64,000 bases of DNA from JADJPO01 sp963828555 (GCA_963828555.1 CAWHEL010000002.1:124001-188000); one strand, 5' to 3'. Numbered from the stretch's first letter, positions 16,970-25,828 are shown. Notes: generated from the sequence alone by a model not told the origin. Program-made: numbers and translations.

Positions 16970-17795
16970 AGCCGGTGACGCCCATCTGGAAGCCGGAGAA
17001 GTGCGGGCGTGGCCCGTTGATCGACACCCAGTCGCCGTAGGAGCGCATCCGGGCCAGCCCCGGGCCGATGTTCTCCACGGTGATCCCGCCCTTGCCGAGG
17101 GCGGTCGACGTGGCCGAGAACCCCTCGTCGGAGGTGGCGTCCGGGCCGAACGTGTCCGAGCCGACGGCCAGGACGCCGCGCGCGTCGAACAGCCAGGCCA
17201 CGGCGTCGCCGGTGAAGCCGGGCGCATGGTCGAAGTAGTCGTTCTTGGGGCCCTGCACCACGGCGGGGGTGTAGAGCGCCGAATACCCCGTCTGCATCAG
17301 CACGCAGGCACCGGCCGGGATCACGCCGTGCCGGCGCTCCCACCGACGCAGGTCCTCGGGGGTGAGGCTGAAGTCGCCGTTGCTGGACCGCAGCCGGGAC
17401 CGGACGTCGATGACGGTCAGCGGCATCAGGGTCCAGTTCTCACTCAACTGGTCCAGGAACGCGGCGCCCTCGTGGAAGTGGGCCGGGGCACTGATGTGGG
17501 TGCCGGTGTGGGTGCCCATGCTGGTCACGTTCTCCAGCAGGTACCCGTCGGCGGCGATGGTGGTCTCCACGGTGTAGCTGAACTCGGGGTCTCCGGGGAA
17601 CAGCGGGTTGGTCTGGCTGAGCTGATGCCACAGCGCCACCCGGGTGGCCGTCCGCGGGTCGACCTCCTCGTAGCCGCGCGGGACACCGCGCGATCGCCCG
17701 GCCGTCACGGCGGAGGCCGACTCGGCGGACACCAGCGGGAGCACCGATGTGCCGGCCAGGGCGGCCAGGGCGGAGCGGCGGGTCAACGAGCGCAT
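16956..17795 (-). CDS. Exported cyclase-family (kynurenine formamidase-like) hydrolase
   Basis: This 279-aa protein has an N-terminal signal, MRSLTRRSALAALAGTSVLP, with a twin-arginine pair followed by a hydrophobic stretch and an AxA cleavage site near residue 29, suggesting Tat export. The mature domain carries SMGTHTGTHISAPAHFH, the metal-binding HxGTHxDxPxH-type motif of the cyclase/formamidase family. Here the usual Asp position is Ser. Members hydrolyse amide or ester bonds; the substrate is unknown. Confidence 0.82.
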   Translation of the reverse strand: MRSLTRRSALAALAGTSVLPLVSAESASAVTAGRSRGVPRGYEEVDPRTATRVALWHQLSQTNPLFPGDPEFSYTVETTIAADGYLLENVTSMGTHTGTHISAPAHFHEGAAFLDQLSENWTLMPLTVIDVRSRLRSSNGDFSLTPEDLRRWERRHGVIPAGACVLMQTGYSALYTPAVVQGPKNDYFDHAPGFTGDAVAWLFDARGVLAVGSDTFGPDATSDEGFSATSTALGKGGITVENIGPGLARMRSYGDWVSINGPRPHFSGFQMGVTGFTRP

Positions 17796-18008
17796 GAGTG
17801 GTACCTCCGGGTGCAGGTGGGGTGACGCAGACGAACTGCGTCGTCACGCTAACGGACCGCGGTGATTCCGCTCACTTCGCCTCTCACCAGGGCCTTTGCC
17901 CGCCGACAGAACCGTCATCAGATGACAGGATGTAAACGGTGCCAACGAGCCAGGGCGGAGACCCCGACGACCGCTCCTTGGACCACACCACCTCCCCCAG
18001 GAGCAGCG

Positions 18009-18290
18009 ATGTCCGCCCCCGCATCGGCCCGAGCCCGCCACCATGAGCAGCGCACGCTGTGGGGGCGCCTGCTCGACGGAGTCCTCCCCGCGCCCGACCC
18101 CGACCGGCTGGTCGCGGTGGGCGACGTGTCCCGGGCCTCCCTCCCCCTCGTCGCCGAATGCTTCGAGGACGCTCAGGTGCCCCTGCTGACCCACGAGCTC
18201 ACCAGCCGGTTCGGCGCTGAGCCGCGCTACGAGGTGCTGGTTCCGGCCCGCCACGCGAAGGCGGCGGCCGAGGTGGTCAGCACCCTCTGA
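18009..18290 (+). CDS. DUF2007-like putative signal-transducing protein
   Basis: This is a 93-aa protein from ATG 18009, preceded by AGGAGC at 6 nt; the open frame continues upstream but has no better start. The segment LVAECFEDAQVPLLTHELTS followed by YEVLVPARHAKAAAEVV resembles the DUF2007 fold, a short domain that reads as ferredoxin-like. The function is unknown. It precedes the CNNM/HlyC gene by 162 bp, so cotranscription is uncertain. Confidence 0.6.
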   Translation: MSAPASARARHHEQRTLWGRLLDGVLPAPDPDRLVAVGDVSRASLPLVAECFEDAQVPLLTHELTSRFGAEPRYEVLVPARHAKAAAEVVSTL

Positions 18291-18409
18291 CCCTTCCGGC
18301 GGGCCCTCCACCGACCCCGCCGGCCACCGAGTCGGTTCGTTCATCTGAGACAAGGACTTAGGTCGCGTCCCTGTTACCTGGTAGAGCTGGCTCGTACACT
18401 TCCGCGTGA

Positions 18410-18423
18410 CGCCGGTACCGGCG
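18410..18423. promoter_or_regulatory. 14-bp perfect palindrome upstream of the CNNM/HlyC gene
   Basis: The sequence CGCCGGTACCGGCG is a perfect palindrome, 16 bp before the GGAGGTGA ribosome site. It may be an operator or part of a leader hairpin. No regulator can be assigned. Confidence 0.35.
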
Positions 18424-18452
18424 ACTGTCGCAGTCACCGGAGGTGAGCTCGG

Positions 18453-19943
18453 GTGCAAGACATGCCGCTCTACTACCGCCTGGCGTTGATCATGGTGTTC
18501 ATCGCCGGGAACGCCTTCTTCGTGGGATCGGAGATCGCCATCTCCTCGGCTCGGCGCAGCCGGATCCGGCAGCTGGCCGAGGACGGCGACAAGCGCGCCG
18601 CCCGGGTGCAGAAGCTGCACGAGGAGCCGGAACGCTTCTACTCGGTGACCCAGGTGGGTATCACCCTGGTCTCCCTGGGCCTCGGCGCCGTCGGCATGGA
18701 GACGCTGAGCGAGGTGTCCGACCCCTGGTTCGTGTCCCTGTTCTCGCAGTTCGGCACGCACGAGCGGCTGGACGGCATCGCGCACACCATGTCCTACATC
18801 TTCGCGTTCGTCCTGGTCTCGTTCGTGCACGTGGTGGCCGGGGAGCTGGCCCCGAAGGTGCTCGCCTTCCACAAGGCCGCACAGCTGAGCATGGCCGTCG
18901 GCGGGTCGATCAACATCCTCTACCTCACCTTCCGCCCGCTCATCTACGTGATGAAGGCGGCCTCGGACCTGCTGCTCAAGATGGTCGGGCAGGGAAACCT
19001 CGAGGGCCACGGCGAGAGCCACTTCACGATGTCGGTGGAAGAGATCCGGATGATCCTCTCCGCGAGCGAGAAGGACGGCACGCTGGCCCCGGAGGAGACC
19101 GAGATGATCCGCGGGGTCTTCCGGCTCGACGAGCACACGGTGCGGGAGGCGATGATCCCGCGGACCCAGATCCGCGCCCTCGCCGAGCACGAGACCCTGG
19201 CCACGGCGCTGCGCTTCTTCCGCGACATCCCGCACGCCCGCTTCCCGGTGTACGACAAGAGCCTGGACCGGATCACCGGCGTGGTGGCGATCAAGGAGCT
19301 GCTGACTGTCATGGCCGAGGGCAGCGACGACCCGCACGACGACGTCAGCCAGCGGCCGGTGAAGCTGTTCGCCAAGCCGCCGTTCATCGTGCCCAACAGC
19401 AAGCTGCAGAGCGATCTGCTGAAGGACTTCAAGCGCACCCGGCACCAGATGGCGATCGTGATCGACGAGTACGGCGGCACCGAGGGCATCATCACCCTCG
19501 AGGACATCCTCGAGGAGATCGTCGGCGACTACGAGGACGAGTTCACCCGGCAGGCCCGGCGGGTGCGCAAGCTCCTCGGCAGTCAGTATGAGATCGACGC
19601 CTCGATGCGGGTCTCCGACCTGACCACCCTGCTCCGCTTCCCGTTCCCAGAGGACGACGACTACGTCACCCTCGGCGGCCTGTTCTACAAGGAGTTCGGC
19701 AGCGTGCCGGACGTCGGGGCCTCGGTGATGCTCGACGGGGCCCGGCTCATCGTGCTCGAGATGGACAACCACAGGATCACGCTGGTCAAGTTCGAGGACA
19801 CCGCGATCGGCGAGGACGGCGTCGTCCGCCTGGTCGACACCTCGTCACCGCCCGACGCCAGCGTCCTGGCCGAGACCGAGGCTCCAGGCGAGACGACCGA
19901 CGGCGCCCGGAGCACGCCCAGCCGCGAGGGCGCTCACCCCTGA
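18453..19943 (+). CDS. CNNM/CorC (HlyC) family membrane protein with CBS pair
   Basis: This is a 496-aa protein starting at GTG 18453, with GGAGGTGA ending 6 nt upstream. The N-terminal DUF21/CNNM membrane domain (about 1-180, with hydrophobic stretches at 10-30, 65-85, 110-130 and 150-170) is followed by two CBS domains (about 215-335) and a C-terminal CorC_HlyC domain. The DEYGGTEGIITLEDILEEIV motif lies at the end of the CBS pair. Family members are linked to Mg2+/Co2+ transport; older 'hemolysin' names are not functional evidence. Confidence 0.92.
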   Translation: MQDMPLYYRLALIMVFIAGNAFFVGSEIAISSARRSRIRQLAEDGDKRAARVQKLHEEPERFYSVTQVGITLVSLGLGAVGMETLSEVSDPWFVSLFSQFGTHERLDGIAHTMSYIFAFVLVSFVHVVAGELAPKVLAFHKAAQLSMAVGGSINILYLTFRPLIYVMKAASDLLLKMVGQGNLEGHGESHFTMSVEEIRMILSASEKDGTLAPEETEMIRGVFRLDEHTVREAMIPRTQIRALAEHETLATALRFFRDIPHARFPVYDKSLDRITGVVAIKELLTVMAEGSDDPHDDVSQRPVKLFAKPPFIVPNSKLQSDLLKDFKRTRHQMAIVIDEYGGTEGIITLEDILEEIVGDYEDEFTRQARRVRKLLGSQYEIDASMRVSDLTTLLRFPFPEDDDYVTLGGLFYKEFGSVPDVGASVMLDGARLIVLEMDNHRITLVKFEDTAIGEDGVVRLVDTSSPPDASVLAETEAPGETTDGARSTPSREGAHP

Positions 19944-19945
19944 TT

Positions 19946-19961
19946 CACAGCGAGCTCCCAG
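19946..19961 (+). promoter_or_regulatory. Putative response-regulator site upstream of the HtrA-type gene
   Basis: CACAG (19946-19950) and CCCAG (19957-19961) have an 11-bp period. CACAGCGAGCTCCCAG matches the site before the OmpR-type regulator at 15 of 16 positions. Confidence 0.55.
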
Positions 19962-19971
19962 CAAGCGCCAA

Positions 19972-19989
19972 GCCTCGCTTCAGCGAGGC
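19972..19989. terminator. Small hairpin between CNNM/HlyC and HtrA genes
   Basis: GCCTCGCT (19972-19979) pairs perfectly with AGCGAGGC (19982-19989) across 2 nt. It lies after the first gene and in the 5' leader of the second, so it may terminate one or shape the mRNA of the other. Confidence 0.45.
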
Positions 19990-20005
19990 GGCGTGTGCTG
20001 GAGTC

Positions 20006-21277
20006 ATGACACAGATCCTCCCGCCCCCCATGTCGTCCCCGGAGTACCCGACTCCTCCGGCACTCCCGACCGGGCCGGAGCCCGAGTCGACCCGCCGCCC
20101 CCTGGCGCGCACCCGCCGTCCGGGCTGGACCGGCGTGATCGCCGTCGGTGCCGGCGCCGCCGCGCTGTCGAGCCTGCTCACCGCCGGGCTGGTCACCTCC
20201 CTCGATCAGGACGCCGCTCCCTCCTCCGCCGCCGCCTCCTCCGCGGCGTCCGCACCGTCCGCCTCGTCCTCGACGACAGCCTCGGCCCCGGTCACGACCA
20301 CGACCGGCGCCACGCCGGACTGGGTCACGGTGGCCGCCGCGGTCGAGCCGAGCGTGGTCTCGGTGCGGGTCACCGGTGCCGCCGGCAGCGGGGAGGGGTC
20401 CGGCGTCGTGCTGGACACCACAGGCCAGGTGCTCACGAACAATCACGTCGTGGCCGAGGCCGCCGGCGGGGGCAGCATCTCCGTGGTGCTCTCGGACGGG
20501 CGCACCTACCGGGCCACGATCGTCGGGGCCGATCCGTCGACCGACCTCGCCGTCCTGAAACTCGAGTCCCCGCCGTCTGGCCTGGTGGCCGCGACCTTCG
20601 GTGACTCCGCTGCCGTGTCGGTGGGCCAACAGGTGATGGCGATCGGCAACCCGCTGGGCCTGTCCGACACCGTGACCACGGGGATCGTCAGTGCGGTCAA
20701 CCGCCCGGTGACCACCGGGACCTCGCAGCAGGTGCCCGGGGGCGGTTCGAGCGGCGAACCCGTGGTGACCAACGCGATCCAGACCGACGCCGCGATCAAC
20801 CCGGGTAACAGCGGCGGCGCCCTGGTCGACTCCTCCGGCCGGGTGATCGGCATCACCTCCTCGATCGCCTCGCTCGGCGCCTCCGCCGGGGGCCAGGCCG
20901 GGAGCATCGGGCTCGGCTTCGCCATCCCGTCCAACGCGGCGAAAGAGGTTGCCGCCCAACTGATCAGCAAGGGCAGTGTGCAGCACGCCTACCTGGGCGT
21001 CTCGCTCCAGGACGGCACCGTGACCGTGGACGGCGCCCAGCGCCAGGCCGCGGTGATCGGTTCGGTGTCCTCGGGCACCCCGGCCGCCAAGGCCGGCCTG
21101 CAGGCGCGGGATGCCGTGGTCGCCGTCAACGGCCAGGCCCTGGACGGCGCGGACTCACTGGTGGCCCGGGTACGTGAGCTCAAGCCCGACACCACGGTCA
21201 GTCTCACCGTGGTGCGCGACGGCAGCAGCCAGGAGATCCCGGTCACCCTCGCCGCCCGGCCCACGACCTCGGGCTGA
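20006..21277 (+). CDS. HtrA/DegP-type serine protease with PDZ domain
   Basis: This 423-aa membrane-anchored protease has a cytoplasmic Pro-rich N-terminus, one transmembrane helix (about 43-65) and a Ser/Ala-rich linker. The trypsin-like domain has the triad H147 (LTNNHVV), D180 (STDLAVL) and S269 (NPGNSGGAL). A C-terminal PDZ domain spans about 330-415 (YLGVSLQDG, then GLQARDAVVAVNG). It should degrade or refold damaged exported proteins. The operator-like repeat before it suggests control by the nearby two-component system. Confidence 0.93.
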   Translation: MTQILPPPMSSPEYPTPPALPTGPEPESTRRPLARTRRPGWTGVIAVGAGAAALSSLLTAGLVTSLDQDAAPSSAAASSAASAPSASSSTTASAPVTTTTGATPDWVTVAAAVEPSVVSVRVTGAAGSGEGSGVVLDTTGQVLTNNHVVAEAAGGGSISVVLSDGRTYRATIVGADPSTDLAVLKLESPPSGLVAATFGDSAAVSVGQQVMAIGNPLGLSDTVTTGIVSAVNRPVTTGTSQQVPGGGSSGEPVVTNAIQTDAAINPGNSGGALVDSSGRVIGITSSIASLGASAGGQAGSIGLGFAIPSNAAKEVAAQLISKGSVQHAYLGVSLQDGTVTVDGAQRQAAVIGSVSSGTPAAKAGLQARDAVVAVNGQALDGADSLVARVRELKPDTTVSLTVVRDGSSQEIPVTLAARPTTSG

Positions 21278-21293
21278 GCCGGGGAGAGCTCGC

Positions 21294-23177
21294 TCACGCG
21301 ATCGGCTGCAGCGGCCGGATCGACTCGTCACCACCGGCGAGTTGGTCCGGCTGTGCTGCGAGCCGGGCGTAGGCGCCGTCCGATTCGATCAGGTCACGGT
21401 GTCGGCCCCGCTCGACCAACCGGCCGTCGTCGAGCACCACGATCTGGTCGGCACCCTCGATGGTGGAGAGGCGGTGCGCGATGGTCAGCGTGGTGCGGCC
21501 GACGATCAGCGCGTCCAGGGCGCGCTGCAGAGCACGTTCGGTGTCGTTGTCCAGCGCACTGGTCGCCTCGTCGAGCACCAGAATCCTCGGGTTGCGCAAC
21601 AGCGTGCGGGCGATCGCCAGCCGCTGCTGCTCCCCTCCGGAGAACCGGTGGCCGCGGGCGCCGACGACGGTGTCCAGGCCCTCGGGCAGCGCCGCCACGA
21701 CGTCCGCCACCTGGGCCGTGGCGAGTGCCTGCCACAGCTCGTCCTCGGACGCATCGGGCTTGGCCAGTATCAGATTCGCCCGGATCGAGGCGTGCTGCAG
21801 GTAGGTCTCCTGGGAGACCACGCCGACCAGCTCGGCCAGGGTCTGCGCAGACAGCTCCCGCAGGTCGACCCCGTCGATGGTGACCCGCCCCGTGGTCGGG
21901 TCCTGCAACCGGGGCAGCAGTGAGGCCAAGGTGCTCTTGCCCGAACCGGTATGCCCAACCACCGCCAAGGTGGTGCCGGCGGGGATGCTCAGGTCCACCG
22001 CGTGGACGGCGTCGACCGGGCTGCCCGAGTAACGCAGGCTCACGTTCTCGAACCTCACCTCGCCCCGGGCCGAGCGGATGTCGAACGCGACCGGGTGGGT
22101 GGGGGCGGGCACCTCGGGCACCAGGTCGAGGTAGGCGTAGATTCGGCTGAACAGGGCCATCGAGCTCACCCATTGGGCGCCGATGTCGAGCAGCCCCATC
22201 AGCGGGCGGAAGATGCCGGCCTGCAGGGTGGAGAACGCGATCAGGGTGCCGATGGTCATCCCGCCCGAGGTCGCGGGCAGCCCGGCGGCCAGGTAGATCA
22301 GGGCCGGGATGGCGGCGAAGACCATCTGCATCGTGGCCATCCGCCACCGGCCGGCGAGCTGCGAGCGCAGCTCCAGGTCGATCAGACGCTCGGAGATGCC
22401 GGTGAACCGGTAGGCATCTGCCCCGGTGGTGCCCAGCGTCTTGGCCAACCGGATGCCGCTGACCGACAGGCCCTCCTCCACCTGGGTGTGCAGCTCGGCC
22501 AGGGTGCGCTGGCGCTGGGCGGTCACCTCGCGACGCACCAGGGCGACCCGCCGGGTCAGCCAGATCGCCGGCGGGATCACCAGCAACGACAGCAGGCTGA
22601 GGCGCCAGCTCAGCGCCACCATCGCCACCGTGGTGGCGACGGCAGTGGTCAGGTTGGAGGCGATCGAGGTCGCGGTCGAGGTGACCACCGACTGCATCGC
22701 CGAGATGTCCTGGATGATCCGGGACTGGATCTCACCGCCCCGGGTGCGGGTGAAGAAGCCGACCGACTGTCGCTGCAGATGGGCGAACACGTCGGTGCGC
22801 AACGCGTGCATCACCTGCTGGCCCATCGTGGTGGAGATCCAGGTCTGGACGACGCCGAGCAGCTGGGTGACCACGGTCACCGTGAGCATCGCCGCCACGG
22901 CCCACAGCAGCAGGGTGACGTTCTGCCGGGGAATCGCCTCGTCGATCACGGCCCGGACCAGGAAGGGCTGGGCCATGCCGATCACAGACGTGGCCACGAT
23001 CAGCACGGTGACCACCCCGACCTGGGCATGGTGCGGGGTGAACAGCGCCGCGACCCGGCGGAACGGCACCGGTGCCTCGGCGAGCTGGGCACGGTCCTGC
23101 GGATCGATCCGCATCGGGCCGCGGCCGCCGCCGAGGCCATCGCCCCGGCCGGAGGACGGCTGAGAGATGTCCGCCAT
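21294..23177 (-). CDS. ABC transporter, fused permease and ATPase (exporter type)
   Basis: This is a 627-aa protein; ATG 23177 has AAAGGAGAGG 7 nt upstream and is preferred over ATG 23207. An N-terminal six-helix exporter domain (about 50-335) is followed by an ATPase domain with Walker A GHTGSGKST, Q-loop VVSQET, signature FSGGEQQRLAIAR and Walker B ILVLDEATSALD. It should work as a homodimer or with another half-transporter. It is divergent from a MarR regulator with two palindromes between them, so a drug or toxic-compound export role under MarR control is likely. Confidence 0.93.
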   Translation of the reverse strand: MADISQPSSGRGDGLGGGRGPMRIDPQDRAQLAEAPVPFRRVAALFTPHHAQVGVVTVLIVATSVIGMAQPFLVRAVIDEAIPRQNVTLLLWAVAAMLTVTVVTQLLGVVQTWISTTMGQQVMHALRTDVFAHLQRQSVGFFTRTRGGEIQSRIIQDISAMQSVVTSTATSIASNLTTAVATTVAMVALSWRLSLLSLLVIPPAIWLTRRVALVRREVTAQRQRTLAELHTQVEEGLSVSGIRLAKTLGTTGADAYRFTGISERLIDLELRSQLAGRWRMATMQMVFAAIPALIYLAAGLPATSGGMTIGTLIAFSTLQAGIFRPLMGLLDIGAQWVSSMALFSRIYAYLDLVPEVPAPTHPVAFDIRSARGEVRFENVSLRYSGSPVDAVHAVDLSIPAGTTLAVVGHTGSGKSTLASLLPRLQDPTTGRVTIDGVDLRELSAQTLAELVGVVSQETYLQHASIRANLILAKPDASEDELWQALATAQVADVVAALPEGLDTVVGARGHRFSGGEQQRLAIARTLLRNPRILVLDEATSALDNDTERALQRALDALIVGRTTLTIAHRLSTIEGADQIVVLDDGRLVERGRHRDLIESDGAYARLAAQPDQLAGGDESIRPLQPIA

Positions 23178-23199
23178 GGGGCATCCTCTCCTTTCGTCG

Positions 23200-23233
23200 A
23201 ACCTCATACTGAGGTTGCCTCACTATGAGCCAA
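23200..23233. promoter_or_regulatory. Tandem MarR-type operators
   Basis: AACCTCATACTGAGGTT (23200-23216) is a perfect palindrome with a 3-nt centre. A second copy at 23215-23233 keeps the CTCA-N3-TGAG core and 7 of 8 arm pairs. Both sit between the divergent exporter and MarR genes, overlapping the expected -35 of the MarR gene. Confidence 0.7.
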
Positions 23234-23248
23234 CCTTCTCAGTCGGGG

Positions 23249-23254
23249 TAGCAT
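23249..23254 (+). promoter_or_regulatory. Putative leaderless -10 box of the MarR gene
   Basis: TAGCAT lies 7 nt before the ATG at 23262. The second operator would cover its -35 region. Confidence 0.5.
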
Positions 23255-23261
23255 TCCCCGG

Positions 23262-23717
23262 ATGAGTCGCCCTGCACACCGGCACGCCCCTCCGGCACCC
23301 GACGCCCGGCTCGGCGACCTGCTCCCTGCGGCGACCCGGGCCCTGCGCCATCAGTGGGCGGCCCAGCTGCAGCCGCACGGGATCGCCCCGCATCATGCCC
23401 GCGCCCTGCGGCTGATCGTCCGCGACGGCGCCGTGAGGCCGGGCAAGGTCGCCGAGGAGCTGCGGATCGCCCCCCGCTCGGCGACGGACGTGATCGACGC
23501 GCTCGAGCAGCGCGCCCTGGTCGAGCGGGTGAGCGATCCCGATGATCGGCGGGCCACCATCGTGCGGGCCACCGCCGACGGCCTCGCGCTGGTGGGCCGG
23601 ATCGAGGACGCCCGCTCGGCCGGAGCAGAGGAGTTCTTTGCCCCGCTCTCCCCGGCGGACCAGGCCGAACTGGCCCGGCTGCTCCTCCACCTCCTCGACG
23701 CCGGCCGCACCGCGTGA
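23262..23717 (+). CDS. MarR-family transcriptional regulator
   Basis: This 151-aa winged-helix repressor has recognition-helix region GKVAEELRIAPRSATDVIDALEQRALVE and a wing DPDDRRATIVRATADG, both typical of MarR. The C-terminal helices form the dimer. It is divergent from the exporter gene and probably represses it and itself through the palindromes at 23200-23233. Its TGA overlaps the start of the HD gene. Confidence 0.92.
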   Translation: MSRPAHRHAPPAPDARLGDLLPAATRALRHQWAAQLQPHGIAPHHARALRLIVRDGAVRPGKVAEELRIAPRSATDVIDALEQRALVERVSDPDDRRATIVRATADGLALVGRIEDARSAGAEEFFAPLSPADQAELARLLLHLLDAGRTA

Positions 23718-24367
23718 TGGAGGGACTGGCCACTGCCTGGGCCGAAGCGGTAACCGATGCGGGGTGCCCGGCCGACCCGGAACATGTTGCAGCCCAAGGC
23801 CATCGACTGCTCGAGCGCTGGTCCGAGCCACACCGTCGCTACCACGACCTGCGCCATCTGCGCGCCGTTCTCGACGGGCTGGACCTGCTCGCCACTCCTG
23901 ATCACGCACCGGCCTCCGCCCGGTTGGCAGCCTGGTTCCACGACGCCGTCTATGAGGGCCGCCCCGGTGCCGACGAGCAGGCCAGCGCCGTGCTCGCCCG
24001 CCAGGTGCTCGCCGAGCTCGGGGCACCGGCCGCCCTCGCCGAGGAGGTGGCGCGCCTGGTTCTGGTGACCGCGGACCACGCCGTGGCGGACGAGGACGCG
24101 CCCGCGGCCCTGATGGTCGATGCCGACTTGGCGATCCTGGCCGCCCCGGCGCCCGTGTACGCGGACTACACCCGCGCTGTCCGGGCCGAGTATGCCCAGG
24201 TCCCGGACGCCGACTTCGCGGCCGGACGCCGCGCCGTGCTGGTCGCCCTGCTCGACCGGCCGCAGCTGTTCCGGACACCGCTCGGCGCCCGGCTCTGGGA
24301 GGCCGCCGCCAGGGCGAACGTCGCCGCCGAGCTCGACCGTCTCGATGTCCCATCGGGCCAGGCCTGA
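23714..24367 (+). CDS. HD-domain phosphohydrolase-like protein
   Basis: This is a 217-aa protein starting at GTG 23714 or ATG 23717, overlapping the MarR stop, so it is translationally coupled. It carries YHDLRHLRAVL (about 44-54), WFHDAVYEGRPG (about 74-85) with the HD pair, and MVDADLAILAAP, matching the predicted metal-dependent HD superfamily. The substrate is unknown. It lies in an operon with the regulator, not with the transporter. Confidence 0.82.
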   Translation: MMEGLATAWAEAVTDAGCPADPEHVAAQGHRLLERWSEPHRRYHDLRHLRAVLDGLDLLATPDHAPASARLAAWFHDAVYEGRPGADEQASAVLARQVLAELGAPAALAEEVARLVLVTADHAVADEDAPAALMVDADLAILAAPAPVYADYTRAVRAEYAQVPDADFAAGRRAVLVALLDRPQLFRTPLGARLWEAAARANVAAELDRLDVPSGQA

Positions 24368-24422
24368 GCCCCAACCCACGACACCGCTCCAAGAAGGGCT
24401 GGAACGTCGGGCAGCACGCCCC

Positions 24423-24486
24423 GAAATCGTCAGAACCCCCCAACAGGGCGCGGAATCGGTATCGGAGAGTGGGTTCTGACGATTTC
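24423..24486. repeat. Long intergenic inverted repeat (GGGTTCTGACG family)
   Basis: GAAATCGTCAGAACCC (24423-24438) is perfectly complementary to 24471-24486, with a 32-nt loop. It lies between convergent genes. The stem is homologous to those at 40405 and 47353. Confidence 0.85.
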
Positions 24487-24548
24487 CCGGCGACCGGGTA
24501 TCTCCTGGGACTCCTTCTCCGAGGCACCCAAGCACCGGGGCGTGACGC

Positions 24549-25280
24549 CTAGGGCAGATGGCGGAGCAGGGGCGCCAGGGGCAGGGGCATCAGCGCGGCG
24601 GCGTCATGGGCATCGACCCATTGCCCCTCGTGGGAGAGGTCGAGGCTTGCCCGGTCGGGTAGGACGGTCCACTGCAGCACCACCTCGAACACGGTGGCGG
24701 CCCCCTTCGGCACGGCGACAGCACGCACAAAGCCCAACTGCGTCAGCGCGACCGGCTCGGCCCTTGGCGTCGGCATCCTGAGGAACTGACCGATCAGCCG
24801 CCTCCCGGCTGCCGGCGCCGTGTCACCGCCAGTCTCCGTGCGCGGCAACAGGAATCCCACGCCGTCGGGCAGGGCGAACACCGCGTGATGGCAGCGCACC
24901 ACGAGGTGAACCACCGTGACGGTCCCGATCGGCGGGTACGGAGAACTCAGGGTGTCCAGCCGGACCTGCGCGCCACCGCGCTCGGCGACGGCCGAGGCAA
25001 GCACCTTCTCCCCACGCCGCTTGGACCGGCGCAGGCCCGAGGCCTGCAGCCGCCGGAGCAGCTCGCGACTGGTCACCGGGATGGCCCCGGCGGAGACCAC
25101 CGCGGCGTAACGGTCCTCGGGCAGGTCGTAGTGATCACCCTCGAAGGCGCGTTCGGGAATGCCGAGCCGACGGGCGAACCCGTGCAGCTCCTCCAGCGAG
25201 GAGTCGCTGACCAGATGCGACCATCGGCGCCCGTGCGCGGTCCAGACCGGTGGGTCGATCAGGATGGACACCTCAACCAC
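24549..25280 (-). CDS. DUF4031 domain protein with Nudix-like C-terminal part
   Basis: This is a 243-aa protein. The N-terminus (about 3-85: ILIDPPVWTAHGRRWSHLVSD, given here in part; then FEGDHYDLPEDRY) fits DUF4031. The C-terminal 120 residues contain TVTVVHLVVRCHHAVFALP and a final WVDAHDAAALMPLPLAPLL, like the last part of Nudix domains. No canonical Nudix box is seen, so catalysis is doubtful. It overlaps the AsnC gene by 8 bp and is cotranscribed with it. Confidence 0.65.
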   Translation of the reverse strand: MVEVSILIDPPVWTAHGRRWSHLVSDSSLEELHGFARRLGIPERAFEGDHYDLPEDRYAAVVSAGAIPVTSRELLRRLQASGLRRSKRRGEKVLASAVAERGGAQVRLDTLSSPYPPIGTVTVVHLVVRCHHAVFALPDGVGFLLPRTETGGDTAPAAGRRLIGQFLRMPTPRAEPVALTQLGFVRAVAVPKGAATVFEVVLQWTVLPDRASLDLSHEGQWVDAHDAAALMPLPLAPLLRHLP

Positions 25281-25746
25281 GCCCGGCGATCGCGTCCAGC
25301 AGAGGCGCGGTGCGGGCCGGGACCAGCTCGAGCACGGCCATCGCCGTACTCGTGCGCACCACCGAGCGGCAGTTCAGCAGCCGCCGGGTGATCCGGTGCA
25401 GGTCGACGGGGTCACGCGCGGCGACCTTGGCCAGCAGGTCGCCGTCCCCGGTGGTGGCGTGCATCTCGAGGATCTCCGGCACCTGGGAGAGCTCCCGGGT
25501 GATCTCCTCGATGTCCCCCTGGGTGATGGTCATCGTGACGAAGGCGATCAGCGGCCGGCCGAGGGCGCGGGGCTTCACCCGGGCCGAGACGGCGTCCAGC
25601 GCGCCGGAGTCCTCCAGCGCCCGCACCCGTGACTGCACCGTGTTCCGCGCCAGCCCGAGCGAGCGGGACAGGGCCACCGTGGTGGCCAACGGGTCGACGT
25701 CCAGCGCTCGCAGGATCCGCGCATCGGTCTGATCCAGGTCACGCAC
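25273..25746 (-). CDS. Lrp/AsnC-family transcriptional regulator
   Basis: This 157-aa protein starts at GTG 25746. The N-terminal helix-turn-helix (LDQTDARILRALDVDPLATT, then SLGLARNTVQSRVRALEDSG) is followed by an RAM ligand-binding domain (about 70-150). AsnC-type regulators respond to amino acids. The divergent decarboxylase and the palindrome between them indicate it controls that gene and probably itself. Confidence 0.92.
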   Translation of the reverse strand: MRDLDQTDARILRALDVDPLATTVALSRSLGLARNTVQSRVRALEDSGALDAVSARVKPRALGRPLIAFVTMTITQGDIEEITRELSQVPEILEMHATTGDGDLLAKVAARDPVDLHRITRRLLNCRSVVRTSTAMAVLELVPARTAPLLDAIAGRG

Positions 25747-25792
25747 ACGAGCATCGTGTCACATGAGGGGAACTGATGCGACGAGTCGATAT

Positions 25793-25828
25793 GCATAATG
25801 CTTATTCACATGCTCAACTCTTGAGCAT
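25793..25828. promoter_or_regulatory. AsnC-type operator region
   Basis: ATGCTCAACTCTTGAGCAT (25810-25828) is a perfect palindrome with 8-bp arms. A smaller GCAT-A-ATGC palindrome lies at 25793-25801. The region is AT-rich against its surroundings and lies between the divergent AsnC and decarboxylase genes. Confidence 0.7.

Noticed and set aside
17844..19772. 642-codon minus-strand ORF opposite the CNNM/HlyC gene
   Set aside because: It is a high-GC shadow of the plus-strand gene, which has complete CNNM, CBS and CorC motifs and a good ribosome site. The minus reading has no domain and an atypical amino-acid mix.
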